A stretch of DNA of 64,000 nucleotides from Streptomyces indicus (GCF_900100315.1 NZ_FNFF01000005.1:372001-436000); one strand, 5' to 3'. Positions 7,657-16,529 are shown, counted from the stretch's first letter. Notes: generated by a model from the sequence alone, not told the origin. Translations and numbers: made by a program.

Positions 7657-8657
7657 GCCGTCGCCTGGTGATCGAGCGCCCCGGCGAACACCGCCTGGAG
7701 CAGGGCGGGACACCGGCGCCCGGGCCAGGCGAGGTGCTCGTCCGGGTCGCGGCCGCCGGGATCTGCATGAGCGACCGCGAGGTGTACGACGGGAAGCGCG
7801 CACCGGGCTACGTCCGCTATCCGATCGTCCCGGGCCACGAGTGGTCCGGCACGGTCGAGGCGGTCGGCCAGGGCGTCGACCCGGGGCTCGTCGGCCGCAA
7901 GGCGGTGGCCGAGGGCTTCCGCGCCTGCGGGATCTGCGAGCGGTGCCGGGAGGGCGAGACGAGCCTGTGCACCGGGGGGTACGCGGAGACCGGGTTCACC
8001 GAACCGGGCGCCTTCGCGGACCATCTCACCGTCCCCGCACGGCTGTTGCACCTCCTGGACGACGGCGCGGACCTGCGTGCCGCGGCCCTGCTCGAACCGG
8101 CCGCCGTGGTCGCGGCGGCCGTCCGGGCCGGTCGGCCGCGGGCCGGCGAGCGGATCGCCGTGGTCGGCGCCGGGACGCTCGGACTGCTCTGCGTACAGCT
8201 GCTCGCCGCGAGTTCGCCCGCCGAGCTCGTGGTGATCGATCCGCGCGCCGAACGCGCCGAGCAGGCACGGCGGTTCGGAGCCAGCGCGGCGCTCTCCGCG
8301 AACGGGCCCGAACAGGGCCGCTTCGATCTGGTCGTGGAGACGGCCGGAGCGCCGACCACGGCCGCCTCGTCCTGCCTCCTCGCGCGGCGCGGCGGCCGGG
8401 TCGTGCTCACCGGGATGTTCGCGGCGGGCGCGACCGGCATCGACCCCGTCCACCTCTCCGTCAGCCAGCTGGAGATCCGCTCGGTCTTCGGCGCCTCGTC
8501 GGCCGCCTGGTCGGAAGCGGTACGGGCCTTCGGGCTCGGGCTGCTCGACCCGGCGCCCCTGATCACGCACGAGTTCCCGCTGGAACGGTTCGCGGAGGCC
8601 GTCGCCCTGGTCGGCGGCGGCGATCCGAAGACCGGCAAGGTCCTGCTCCGCCCGTGA
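7653..8657 (+). CDS. Zinc-dependent medium-chain dehydrogenase
   Basis: A 334-residue alcohol/polyol dehydrogenase of the MDR superfamily. I chose the GTG at 7653, which overlaps the dehydratase stop by 4 bases. The GroES-like domain has a catalytic zinc Cys in AAGICMSD (about residue 37), the PGHEWSGTV motif (about 59-67) and the structural-zinc cluster CGICERCREGETSLC (about 89-103). The Rossmann domain has VVGAGTLGLL (about 168-177). The family oxidises sugars or polyols with NAD(P). Here it could be the sugar 1-dehydrogenase feeding the SMP-30 lactonase, or it could act on a later hydroxyacid intermediate. Confidence 0.88.
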   Translation: MSRRLVIERPGEHRLEQGGTPAPGPGEVLVRVAAAGICMSDREVYDGKRAPGYVRYPIVPGHEWSGTVEAVGQGVDPGLVGRKAVAEGFRACGICERCREGETSLCTGGYAETGFTEPGAFADHLTVPARLLHLLDDGADLRAAALLEPAAVVAAAVRAGRPRAGERIAVVGAGTLGLLCVQLLAASSPAELVVIDPRAERAEQARRFGASAALSANGPEQGRFDLVVETAGAPTTAASSCLLARRGGRVVLTGMFAAGATGIDPVHLSVSQLEIRSVFGASSAAWSEAVRAFGLGLLDPAPLITHEFPLERFAEAVALVGGGDPKTGKVLLRP

Positions 8658-8739
8658 TCCCGGCCCTTCCGCGCACCAGCGGATCGCGCCCGCACCACCG
8701 GATCACCTCGTACCACCGATCACCCTGCACCCCCTGTGC

Positions 8740-8782
8740 GTACGGCGGTACGTGAGCACCTGACGGCCGCGTACCGCCGTAC
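8740..8782 (+). terminator. Stem-loop after the dehydratase-dehydrogenase pair
   Basis: GTACGGCGGTACG (8740-8752) and CGTACCGCCGTAC (8770-8782) form a perfect 13-bp stem with a 17-base loop in the 207-bp gap between the dehydrogenase and the next gene. A factor-independent terminator or an attenuator ahead of the 8865 unit are both possible. No T-run follows, as is usual in Streptomyces. Confidence 0.5.
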
Positions 8783-8837
8783 CCCACCCCTTGCGCGCCC
8801 GCACCCGGGCCGCATGCTCCGCAGCTGCACGAACGAC

Positions 8838-8853
8838 GTCCGATATTTCGAAC
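8838..8853. promoter_or_regulatory. Candidate IclR operator before the transport unit
   Basis: GTCCGATATTTCGAAC is a near-perfect 6-4-6 palindrome and the best match to the shared consensus. It ends 12 bases before the GTG at 8865 and directly abuts the GGGAG ribosome site, so occupancy would block a promoter placed at 8.80-8.84 kb. Confidence 0.55.
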
Positions 8854-8864
8854 ATGGGAGTTCC

Positions 8865-9863
8865 GTGACCAGCCCTACCCCACCCGAACCCCGCCGCCCG
8901 GGCGCCGCCGCCCTGGCCCGGCTCGGGCATCCCGTGCCCGGCCACGACGCCGCGGACGCCTCTTCCCACCGCTTCCCCGACGGGGGTCTCTGGCGCACCG
9001 AGATCCCCTCCGTCGAGGGGCCCGAGGCGTTGGCCGTGGTGCTCAAGGAGAGTTCGCGCCTCGACGTGCCGATCCACCGCGTCAGCCAGGGCAGCGGCGT
9101 ATGGATGCTGTCCGATGCCGAGATCACCGAGATGGTCGAGGCCACCGAGGCACGCGAGATCGAGCTCTGCCTGTTCACCGGACCGCGCGGCACCTGGGAC
9201 ACCGGGGCGTCCGTGCGCACCGACTCGGGTGGTGCGGGGCTGCGCGCTCGCGGCCACGACGCGCTCGCGGGCTGCGTGGAGGACGCCGTCCGCGCCACGG
9301 AGCTGGGCGTCAAGTGCCTGCTCGTCGCGGACGAGGGCGTGCTGTGGACCCTGCACCGGGCCCGGCTCGAAGGCGTCATCCCGGCCGGCACCACGCTGAA
9401 GGTCTCGGCGCTGATCGGGCCGGTGAACCCGGCCTCGTACGCGGTCTACGAGCGGCTCGGCGCCGACTCGCTGAACGTGCCCTCCGACCTCACCCTCGAC
9501 CACCTCACCGAGATCCGCCGGGTCTCCGGCGCTCCGATGGACATGTACGTCGAGGCGCCCGACGACCTCGGCGGCTATGTGCGGATGTACGAGATCGCCG
9601 AGCTGATCCGGCGCGGGGCGCCGCTGTACCTCAAGTTCGGTCTGGCCAAGGCGCCCGGGATCTATCCCTACGGCGCGCACCTGCGCGATCTCGCCCTCGA
9701 CACCGCACGCGAGCGGGTCCGGCGCGGCCGGCTCGCCCTCGACCTCCTCGCCCGGCACGGCGCCGACGGCGGGATGTCACCGCTGGGTTCACGCCTGCCC
9801 GGCACCCTGCACCGCTTCACACCCGACCCCATCACCCCGGCCGAACCCGCTAAGGACCACTGA
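8865..9863 (+). CDS. TIM-barrel-like protein of unknown function in sugar operon (U32-peptidase-like annotation)
   Basis: A 332-residue soluble protein. GTG at 8865 follows GGGAG, and the longer in-frame reading runs through the operator and hairpin, so it is unlikely. It shows alternating beta strands and helices like a TIM barrel, with conserved-looking segments HRVSQGSGVW, LFTGPRGTWDTGA, VSALIGPVNPASY and LYLKFGLAKAPG. Homologues are often labelled peptidase U32, but I see no protease motif. It heads an operon with a monosaccharide ABC transporter and mutarotase under the same candidate operator as the dehydratase. A lyase or aldolase role on a keto-deoxy sugar acid would complete the pathway. 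This is inference. Confidence 0.7.
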   Translation: MTSPTPPEPRRPGAAALARLGHPVPGHDAADASSHRFPDGGLWRTEIPSVEGPEALAVVLKESSRLDVPIHRVSQGSGVWMLSDAEITEMVEATEAREIELCLFTGPRGTWDTGASVRTDSGGAGLRARGHDALAGCVEDAVRATELGVKCLLVADEGVLWTLHRARLEGVIPAGTTLKVSALIGPVNPASYAVYERLGADSLNVPSDLTLDHLTEIRRVSGAPMDMYVEAPDDLGGYVRMYEIAELIRRGAPLYLKFGLAKAPGIYPYGAHLRDLALDTARERVRRGRLALDLLARHGADGGMSPLGSRLPGTLHRFTPDPITPAEPAKDH

Positions 9864-9865
9864 TC

Positions 9866-10966
9866 ATGCGCATATCCATGAAGGTGCTCGCCGCCACCGC
9901 CGCGCTCGCCCTGTCCCTGACCGCCTGCGGACAGGACAGCGAGGGCGGCGGTGAGGAGAAGAAGGACACCAAGGACGCGGTCGTCGGAATCGCGATGCCC
10001 ACCAAGTCGTCCGAGCGCTGGATCGCCGACGGCGACAACGTCGTCAAGAACCTCAAGGCCAAGGGTTACGAGACGAAGCTGGTGTTCGGCGAGGACAAGC
10101 CCGACCAGCAGGTCTCGCAGATCGAGGGCATGATCGCGCAGGGCGTGGACGCGCTGGTGATCGCCGCCATCGACAACAAGTCCCTGGACAACGTGCTCCA
10201 GCAGGCCGCCGACGCGGACATCCCCGTCATCGCGTACGACCGCCTGATCCTCGGCACCGAGAACGTGGACTACTACGCCTCCTTCGACAACGAGAAGGTC
10301 GGCGCCCTCCAGGGCACCTACATCGTCGAGCAACTCGGCCTGGACAAGGGCGAGAAGGGCCCGTTCAACATCGAGCTGTTCGCCGGCTCCAACGACGACA
10401 ACAACACCCGCTACTTCTTCGACGGCGCGATGAAGGTGCTCCAGCCCTACATCGACAAGAAGCAGCTGGTCGTGCAGTCGAAGCAGACCGAGCTCAACCA
10501 GGTCACCACGCTGCGCTGGGACGGCGGCACCGCGCAGAAGCGCATGGACGACCTGCTGACCTCCTCGTACGGCGGCAACAAGCGCGTGGACGCGGTGCTC
10601 TCGCCGTACGACGGCATCTCCATCGGCATCCTGTCGGCGCTGCGCGGCGACGGCTACGGCACCAAGGCCAAGCCGTGGCCCGTGGTCACCGGGCAGGACG
10701 CCGAGGTGGCCTCGCTGAAGTCGATCATCGCGGGCGAGCAGCGGCAGACGGTCTACAAGGACCTGCGCAAGCTGGCCGAGGTGGCCACGAACATGGTCGA
10801 CGCCTCGCTCAAGGGCGAGAAGCCGGAGACCAACGACACCAAGTCCTACGACAACGGCGCCAAGGTCGTGCCCGCCTACCTCCTCGAGCCGGTCAGCGTC
10901 GACAAGGAGAACTACAAGAAGGAGCTGATCGACACCGGCTACTACAAGGAGAGCGACCTCAACTAG
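9866..10966 (+). CDS. chvE: Monosaccharide ABC transporter substrate-binding lipoprotein (ChvE type)
   Basis: A 366-residue lipoprotein. The signal peptide ends in the lipobox LTAC (Cys about residue 21), followed by a periplasmic-binding-protein fold of the LacI/ribose-binding class with typical segments VGIAMPTKSSERW, ALVIAAIDNKSL and NIELFAGSNDDNNTRYFF. This is the ChvE/MmsE-type sub-group that binds pentoses and hexoses such as arabinose, xylose, glucose or galactose. It begins 2 bases after the preceding gene stops and is followed by the ATPase and permease of the same system. The protein would capture the sugar outside the membrane. Confidence 0.9.
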   Translation: MRISMKVLAATAALALSLTACGQDSEGGGEEKKDTKDAVVGIAMPTKSSERWIADGDNVVKNLKAKGYETKLVFGEDKPDQQVSQIEGMIAQGVDALVIAAIDNKSLDNVLQQAADADIPVIAYDRLILGTENVDYYASFDNEKVGALQGTYIVEQLGLDKGEKGPFNIELFAGSNDDNNTRYFFDGAMKVLQPYIDKKQLVVQSKQTELNQVTTLRWDGGTAQKRMDDLLTSSYGGNKRVDAVLSPYDGISIGILSALRGDGYGTKAKPWPVVTGQDAEVASLKSIIAGEQRQTVYKDLRKLAEVATNMVDASLKGEKPETNDTKSYDNGAKVVPAYLLEPVSVDKENYKKELIDTGYYKESDLN

Positions 10967-11008
10967 CCGGCCGGATGACCCAGTTCAACGACTCAGAAAG
11001 GCACGTCC

Positions 11009-12559
11009 ATGGCGGGACCCGTCCTGGAAATGCGCTCGATCGTCAAGACCTTCCCCGGCGTCAAGGCGCTCTCGGACGTCACGCTGACCGTCCGGCCGGG
11101 CGAGGTCCACGCCATCTGCGGGGAGAACGGCGCCGGCAAGTCCACCCTGATGAAGGTGCTGTCCGGCGTCCATCCGCACGGCACGTACGAAGGGGAGATC
11201 CTCTTCGAGGGCGAGCTCTGCCGGTTCAAGGACATCAGGGCGAGCGAGCAGCACGGCATCGTGATCATCCACCAGGAGCTCGCCCTGGTGCCGTATCTCT
11301 CGATCGCGGAGAACATCTTCCTCGGCAACGAGCACGCGCGGCGCGGCATCATCAGCTGGACCGAGACGCTGCGCCACGCCACCGAACTGCTCGCGCGGGT
11401 GGGCCTCAAAGACCATCCGGACACCCGCGTGGCCGACATCGGCGTGGGCAAGCAGCAGCTGGTGGAGATCGCGAAGGCGCTCTCGAAGAAGGTGAAGCTG
11501 CTCATCCTGGATGAGCCGACCGCCGCCCTGAACGACGAGGACAGCGGCAAACTCCTCGATCTCATCCTGGAGTTGAAGCACCAGGGCATCACCTCGATCA
11601 TCATCTCGCACAAGCTGAACGAGATCCGCAGGGTCGCCGACTCGGTGACGATCCTGCGCGACGGGCGCACCATCGAGACGCTGGATGTGAAGGACCCGGC
11701 CACCAGCGAGGACCGGATCATCTCCGGGATGGTCGGCCGCGACCTGGAGCACCGCTTCCCCGAGCGCACCCCGCACGAGCCGGAGGAGGGCCGGGCGCCC
11801 GCCCTGGAGATCCGGGGCTGGACCGTGCACCACCCGATCGACCAGCAGCGCAAGGTGGTCGACGACGTGTCCCTGAGCGTGCGGCGCGGGGAGATCGTCG
11901 GAATCGCCGGCCTGATGGGCGCGGGCCGCACCGAGCTGGCGATGAGCGTGTTCGGGCGGACGTACGGGCGGCACGCGGGCGGGACCGTACTCAAGGACGG
12001 CCGCGAGATCCGTACGAAGACCGTGCCGGAGGCGGTCAGGCACGGGATCGCGTACGTCACCGAGGACCGCAAGCACTACGGCCTGAACCTGATCGACACG
12101 ATCCACCGCAACATCTCGCTGAGCGCCCTGTCCAAGGTCGCCCGGCGGGGTGTGGTGGACGAGCACGAGGAGCGGCAGCTCGCCGAGTCCTTCCGCACCT
12201 CGATGAACATCAAGGCGCCGACGGTGTTCGAGCCGGTCGGGAAGCTGTCGGGCGGCAACCAGCAGAAGGTGGTCCTCAGCAAGTGGATCTTCGCGGGTCC
12301 CGATGTGCTGATCCTCGACGAGCCCACCCGCGGCATCGACGTCGGCGCCAAGTACGAGATCTACACCGTCATCGACAAGCTCGCCGCCGAGGGCAAGGCG
12401 GTCGTCTTCATCTCCTCCGAGCTGCCGGAGCTGCTCGGGATGTGCGACCGCATCTACACGATGGCGGCCGGCCGGCTCACGGGTGAGTTCACCCGGGCCG
12501 AGGCCTCGCAGGAAGCGCTGATGCGCCGGATGACCAAGGACAAAGAGGTAGCGCGATGA
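11009..12559 (+). CDS. mmsA: Monosaccharide ABC transporter ATP-binding protein, two NBDs
   Basis: A 516-residue cytoplasmic ATPase with two tandem nucleotide-binding domains, as in RbsA, XylG and AraG. The first domain has the intact Walker A GENGAGKSTLMK (about residues 38-49) and Walker B LLILDEPTAA (about 167-176). The second has GLMGAGRTEL in place of a classical Walker A (about 303-312), the signature LSGGNQQK (about 412-419) and Walker B VLILDEPTRG (about 432-441). A degenerate second P-loop is normal for this family. It overlaps the permease start by 4 bases and drives import of the sugar bound by the 9866 lipoprotein. Confidence 0.94.
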   Translation: MAGPVLEMRSIVKTFPGVKALSDVTLTVRPGEVHAICGENGAGKSTLMKVLSGVHPHGTYEGEILFEGELCRFKDIRASEQHGIVIIHQELALVPYLSIAENIFLGNEHARRGIISWTETLRHATELLARVGLKDHPDTRVADIGVGKQQLVEIAKALSKKVKLLILDEPTAALNDEDSGKLLDLILELKHQGITSIIISHKLNEIRRVADSVTILRDGRTIETLDVKDPATSEDRIISGMVGRDLEHRFPERTPHEPEEGRAPALEIRGWTVHHPIDQQRKVVDDVSLSVRRGEIVGIAGLMGAGRTELAMSVFGRTYGRHAGGTVLKDGREIRTKTVPEAVRHGIAYVTEDRKHYGLNLIDTIHRNISLSALSKVARRGVVDEHEERQLAESFRTSMNIKAPTVFEPVGKLSGGNQQKVVLSKWIFAGPDVLILDEPTRGIDVGAKYEIYTVIDKLAAEGKAVVFISSELPELLGMCDRIYTMAAGRLTGEFTRAEASQEALMRRMTKDKEVAR

Positions 12560-13794
12560 GTACGGACGTGACCGCCAAGCAGCCGGCCCCGGCGCCGGCC
12601 GACTCCGGCAAGGGCGAAGCGGGACTGCTCCAGCTGGTCCTGGAGGGCCTGCGGCGCAACATGCGCCAGTACGGGATGCTGATCGCCCTCGGCCTGATCG
12701 TCGTCCTGTTCGCGGTGTGGACCGAGGGTGACCTGCTGCTGCCGCGCAATGTGTCGAACCTGGTGCTGCAGAACAGCTACATCCTGATCCTCGCGATCGG
12801 CATGATGCTGGTGATCATCGCGGGCCATATCGACCTGTCCGTCGGTTCGTTGACCGCGTTCGTCGGCTCGATGGCCGCGGTGTTCATGGTGAACAATGAC
12901 ATGCCGTGGCCGCTCGCGGTCGTGCTCTGCCTGCTGATGGGGGCGGTGGCCGGCGCGGTCCAGGGGTTCTTCATCGCGTACGGCGGGATACCGTCCTTCA
13001 TCGTCACGCTCGCGGGCATGCTGATCTTCCGCGGGCTCACGGAGATATTCCTGGCGGGCCAGACGCTCGGCCCGTTCCCGAAGGGCCTGCAGAAGGTCGC
13101 GAACGGCTTCCTGCCCGAGGCGGGCCCGGACACCAACTACCACAACCTCACGCTGCTGCTCGGTTTTGCGCTGGTCGTGGTCGTGGTCGTGCAGGAGTTC
13201 CGGGACCGGGGCCGGCAGCTGGAGTTCTCGCTTGAGGTGCCGCCGCTGAAGCTGTTCCTGCTGAAGCTGGTGGCGCTGAGCGCCGCGATCCTGACGCTGA
13301 CCTTCCTGCTCGCCAGCTACAAGGGTGCGCCGTACGTGCTGCTCATCCTCGGCGTGCTGCTCGTCGCCTTCGGGTACGTGATGCGCAACGCGATCATCGG
13401 CCGGCACATCTACGCGATCGGCGGCAACCTGGCGGCGGCCAAGCTGTCCGGCGTCCGGGACAAGAAGGTCACCTTCCTGGTCTTCCTGAACATGGGCATG
13501 CTCGCGGCCCTTGCCGGCCTGGTCTTCGCGGCCCGCTTCAACGCGGCATCGCCGAAGGCCGGCCTCAACTTCGAACTGGAGGCCATCGCGGCCGCGTTCA
13601 TCGGCGGTGCGTCGATGAGCGGCGGTGTGGGCACCGTGCTCGGCGCGATCATCGGCGGCCTGGTGCTCGGTGTCCTCAACAACGGCATGAACCTCGTCGG
13701 GGTCGGCACGGACTGGCAGCAGGTCATCAAGGGCCTGGTGCTGCTCGCGGCGGTCGGCTTCGACGTGTGGAACAAGCGCAAGGTCGGTTCGTGA
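12556..13794 (+). CDS. mmsB: Monosaccharide ABC transporter permease
   Basis: A 412-residue membrane protein of the BPD_transp_2 family (RbsC/XylH/MmsB type) with about 10-12 hydrophobic helices. The conserved segments IIAGHIDLSVGS (about residues 92-103) and the late GLNFELEAIAAAFIGGASMSGG (seen around 353-374, interior shown by position) are typical. Its length of about 410 fits the XylH/MmsB sub-group, which has an extra central stretch compared with RbsC. It is co-translated with the ATPase (ATGA) and with the mutarotase (GTGA). Confidence 0.93.
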   Translation: MSTDVTAKQPAPAPADSGKGEAGLLQLVLEGLRRNMRQYGMLIALGLIVVLFAVWTEGDLLLPRNVSNLVLQNSYILILAIGMMLVIIAGHIDLSVGSLTAFVGSMAAVFMVNNDMPWPLAVVLCLLMGAVAGAVQGFFIAYGGIPSFIVTLAGMLIFRGLTEIFLAGQTLGPFPKGLQKVANGFLPEAGPDTNYHNLTLLLGFALVVVVVVQEFRDRGRQLEFSLEVPPLKLFLLKLVALSAAILTLTFLLASYKGAPYVLLILGVLLVAFGYVMRNAIIGRHIYAIGGNLAAAKLSGVRDKKVTFLVFLNMGMLAALAGLVFAARFNAASPKAGLNFELEAIAAAFIGGASMSGGVGTVLGAIIGGLVLGVLNNGMNLVGVGTDWQQVIKGLVLLAAVGFDVWNKRKVGS

Positions 13795-14849
13795 GACCGT
13801 CGCGGTCGCTCTTCGGCCGGCTCGCGGACGGTACGGAGGTCCACCGGTGGTCCCTGGAGAACGGCGGCGTCCGGCTCGCCGTTCTCTCCCTCGGCGGGAT
13901 CGTGCAGTCTCTGGAGGTCCCGGACCGCCGCGGCCGCCCGGCGAACGTGTCACTCGGCTTCGACACCGTCGAGGCGTACACGGCGGCGGACCGGTACTTC
14001 GGGGCGCTCGTGGGCCGGTACGGAAACCGCATCGCCAAGGGCCGGTTCACGCTCGACGGCAGGACGTACCGGCTGTCGGCGAACGACGGCGGGAACAGCC
14101 TGCACGGCGGGGCCGCGGGCTTCGACAAGGTGGTCTGGGAGGTCGAGCCGTTCGTCTCCGGCGCCGACGTCGGGCTGCGCCTGTCGTACACGAGCGCGGA
14201 CGGGGAGATGGGCTTTCCGGGCGCCCTGGGGACCGTGGTCACGTACACCTTGACGCGGAACGGCGACTGGCACGTGGACTACGCGGCCACCACCGACAAG
14301 CCGACGGTCGTGAACCTCACCAGCCACGTGTACTGGAACCTCGGGGGTGAGGCGAGTGGCAGCGTCCACGGCCACGAGCTGTCCCTCGCCGCCTCCCGGT
14401 ACACGCCGGTGGACTCGTCGCAGATCCCCACGGGTGAGGCGGCGGCGGTGGAGGGCACACCGTTCGACTTCCGCCGGGCGAAGAAGGTCGGCGCGGAGAT
14501 CCGCAGGGCGCATCCCCAGCTGCTCCACGGCCGGGGCTTCGACCACAACTGGGTGCTGGACAAGGGCAGTACGGCGCATCCCGTGGAGGTGGCGGAGCTG
14601 CGCGACCCCGCGTCCGGGCGCACCCTGCGGATCGCCACGACGGAACCGGGCCTTCAGTTCTACTCCGGCAACTTCCTGGACGGCACGTCGGCCGGCACGG
14701 GCGGGACGGTCTACCGGCAGGGCGACGGGCTCTGCCTGGAGACCCAGCACTTCCCGGACTCCCCCAACCGGCCGGGCTTCCCGTCCACGGTGCTGCGGCC
14801 CGGTGACACGTACCGGTCCGCGACGGTGCACCGGTTCTCGGCGCGCTGA
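13791..14849 (+). CDS. galM: Aldose 1-epimerase (mutarotase)
   Basis: A 352-residue galactose-mutarotase-like enzyme that interconverts alpha and beta anomers of aldoses after import. I chose the GTG at 13791, which overlaps the permease stop by 4 bases; the longer frame lies inside the permease gene. Conserved family segments are GRYGNRIAKGRF (about residues 73-84), NSLHGG (about 102-107, catalytic His), SHVYWNL (about 178-184, second His) and a catalytic Glu in CLETQHFPDSPN (about 320). It is last in the plus-strand transport operon, and its stop codon lies inside a perfect terminator stem. Confidence 0.92.
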   Translation: MRPSRSLFGRLADGTEVHRWSLENGGVRLAVLSLGGIVQSLEVPDRRGRPANVSLGFDTVEAYTAADRYFGALVGRYGNRIAKGRFTLDGRTYRLSANDGGNSLHGGAAGFDKVVWEVEPFVSGADVGLRLSYTSADGEMGFPGALGTVVTYTLTRNGDWHVDYAATTDKPTVVNLTSHVYWNLGGEASGSVHGHELSLAASRYTPVDSSQIPTGEAAAVEGTPFDFRRAKKVGAEIRRAHPQLLHGRGFDHNWVLDKGSTAHPVEVAELRDPASGRTLRIATTEPGLQFYSGNFLDGTSAGTGGTVYRQGDGLCLETQHFPDSPNRPGFPSTVLRPGDTYRSATVHRFSAR

Positions 14850-14873
14850 GCGGCACAGCGCGCCGAGAACCGG
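14831..14873. terminator. Perfect 18-bp bidirectional terminator
   Basis: CCGGTTCTCGGCGCGCTG (14831-14848) pairs perfectly with 14856-14873 around a 7-base loop. It separates the convergent mutarotase and arabinofuranosidase genes and includes the mutarotase stop codon in its left arm, so it can serve both directions. Confidence 0.85.
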
Positions 14874-14884
14874 AAGGCCGCGCG

Positions 14885-16423
14885 TCAGCCGAGCCGGATC
14901 ACGTTCCAGGACAGCGGTTCGAGGACGGCGTTCAGCCTGCCGTCGGCGAGTGTCGTGCCGTCGACCTCGTGCGGCACGACCCGCTCGGGGTCCTGCACGG
15001 TGTTCCGCGCGTTCGGATCGGCGTCGGCGAGCGCGGTGTGCTCGACGACTCCGCTCAACTCCAGGCCGTGCAGCGCCACTTCGAGCGGCAGTTCCTCGGT
15101 GCGGCTCCGGTTGACGGCGAAGACGGTCACGGTGCCGTCCTCGGCGCGCACCGCGGTCGCGTGCAGCAGCGGGACCTCGCCGTATTTCTTCGTCCCGTAC
15201 ACCGGGGCCTGGACCCGGACGTCGAGGACCTCGCCGCGGCCGTACCGCGAGGCCGCGGCGAACGGGAAGAACGTGGTCTGCCGCCAGGCGGGACCGCCGG
15301 GCTCGGTCATGATCGGCGCGATCACGTTCACCAGCTGGGCGAGGCACGCGACCGTGACCCGGTCGGCGTGCCGCAGCAGCGCGATGAGCAGCGAGCCGAA
15401 GACCACCGCGTCGGTGACGTCGTAGCTGTCCTCCAGCAGGCGCGGCGCCTCCGGCCAGTCCCGCGGTGCGGCCTCGGCGGCGGCCTCGGACTTGCTCAGG
15501 TACCAGACGTTCCACTCGTCGAAGGAGAGGTTGATCTTCTTCTCTGACTTGAGCTTGGCGCCGATGTGGTCGCAGGTGGCGACCACGTTCTCGATGAACG
15601 ACTCCATGTCGACGGCGGAGGCCAGGAAGGAGTCCACGTCGCCGTCGAGCGGTTCGTAGTAGGCGTGCAGCGAGATGTAGTCGACGACGTCGTAGGCCTC
15701 TTCGAGTACCTGCGCCTCCCATGCGGCGAAGGTCGGCATCGACTGGCCCGACGAGCCGCAGGCGACCAGCTCCACGCCGGGGTCCAGCTGCCGCATGGCG
15801 CGTGCGGTCTCGGCGGCGATCCGGCCGTACTCCCGCGCGGTCTTGTGCCCGGTCTGCCAGGGGCCGTCCATCTCGTTGCCCAGACACCACAGGCGGATGC
15901 CGAAGGGCTCCTTGTCGCCGTGGGCCACCCGCAGATCGGACAGGGCCGTGCCGCCCGGGTGGTTGGCGTACTCCTGGAGCTCGAGGGCCTCCATGATGCC
16001 CCGCGTGCCGAGGTTCAGGGCCATCATCGGTTCGGCCTCGGGACCTATCGCGCGCAGGAAGCCCATGAACTCGGAGAGGCCGAACCTGTTGGTCTCCGTC
16101 GTACGCCAGGCCAGGTCGAGCCGGCGGGGGCGCCGGTCGACCGGGCCGACCGAATCCTCCCAGCGGTAACCGGAGACGAAGTTGCCGCCGGGGTAGCGGA
16201 TCGCGGTGACGCCCAACTCCCTTACCAGGCCGAGGACATCGGTGCGCAGGCCGGACGCGTCGGCCGACGGGTGGTCCGGCTCGAAGATGCCGGTGTAGAC
16301 GCAGCGGCCGAGGTGCTCGACGAAGGAGCCGAAGAGGCGGGGATCGACCGCGCCGACGGTGAACGCGGGGTCGAGGGTGAACCGCGCCTGGCGGCCGGGG
16401 GCGGGCTGGGTGCTGCCGGACAT
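14885..16423 (-). CDS. abfA: Alpha-L-arabinofuranosidase, GH51
   Basis: A 512-residue family GH51 enzyme that releases terminal L-arabinofuranose from arabinan and arabinoxylan fragments. The ATG at 16423 follows GAAAGGAC; a longer frame to 16486 covers the leader. The N-terminal TIM barrel contains the acid/base Glu in CLGNEMDGPWQ (about residue 175) and the nucleophile Glu in SFDEWNVWY (about 295), followed by the C-terminal beta domain. No signal peptide, so it probably acts on imported oligosaccharides in the cytoplasm. Tandem candidate IclR sites lie upstream, linking it to the transporter and dehydratase operons. It supports L-arabinose as the sugar handled here. Confidence 0.93.
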   Translation of the reverse strand: MSGSTQPAPGRQARFTLDPAFTVGAVDPRLFGSFVEHLGRCVYTGIFEPDHPSADASGLRTDVLGLVRELGVTAIRYPGGNFVSGYRWEDSVGPVDRRPRRLDLAWRTTETNRFGLSEFMGFLRAIGPEAEPMMALNLGTRGIMEALELQEYANHPGGTALSDLRVAHGDKEPFGIRLWCLGNEMDGPWQTGHKTAREYGRIAAETARAMRQLDPGVELVACGSSGQSMPTFAAWEAQVLEEAYDVVDYISLHAYYEPLDGDVDSFLASAVDMESFIENVVATCDHIGAKLKSEKKINLSFDEWNVWYLSKSEAAAEAAPRDWPEAPRLLEDSYDVTDAVVFGSLLIALLRHADRVTVACLAQLVNVIAPIMTEPGGPAWRQTTFFPFAAASRYGRGEVLDVRVQAPVYGTKKYGEVPLLHATAVRAEDGTVTVFAVNRSRTEELPLEVALHGLELSGVVEHTALADADPNARNTVQDPERVVPHEVDGTTLADGRLNAVLEPLSWNVIRLG

Positions 16424-16494
16424 GGGGTCCTTTCGGGAGAGGACGAGGGCCGGAAGGGAGAGGCGTCTGACACCGGCAGGCCGCACTGTTCACT

Positions 16495-16529
16495 GTTCGA
16501 CATTTCGGACGCCGGTCGCAACCTCGAAC
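16495..16529. promoter_or_regulatory. Tandem candidate IclR operators before GH51 gene
   Basis: GTTCGACATTTCGGAC (16495-16510) and GGTCGCAACCTCGAAC (16514-16529) are spaced 19 bp apart, exactly as at 6395/6414. They lie about 70-105 bases upstream of the arabinofuranosidase start on the minus strand, a normal distance for promoter-proximal repression. Confidence 0.6.

Noticed and set aside
13950..16493. An 847-codon minus-strand open frame across the mutarotase and GH51 genes
   Set aside because: It reads through two real genes in shifted frames and has no family similarity. The GH51 enzyme is in the frame ending at 14885.
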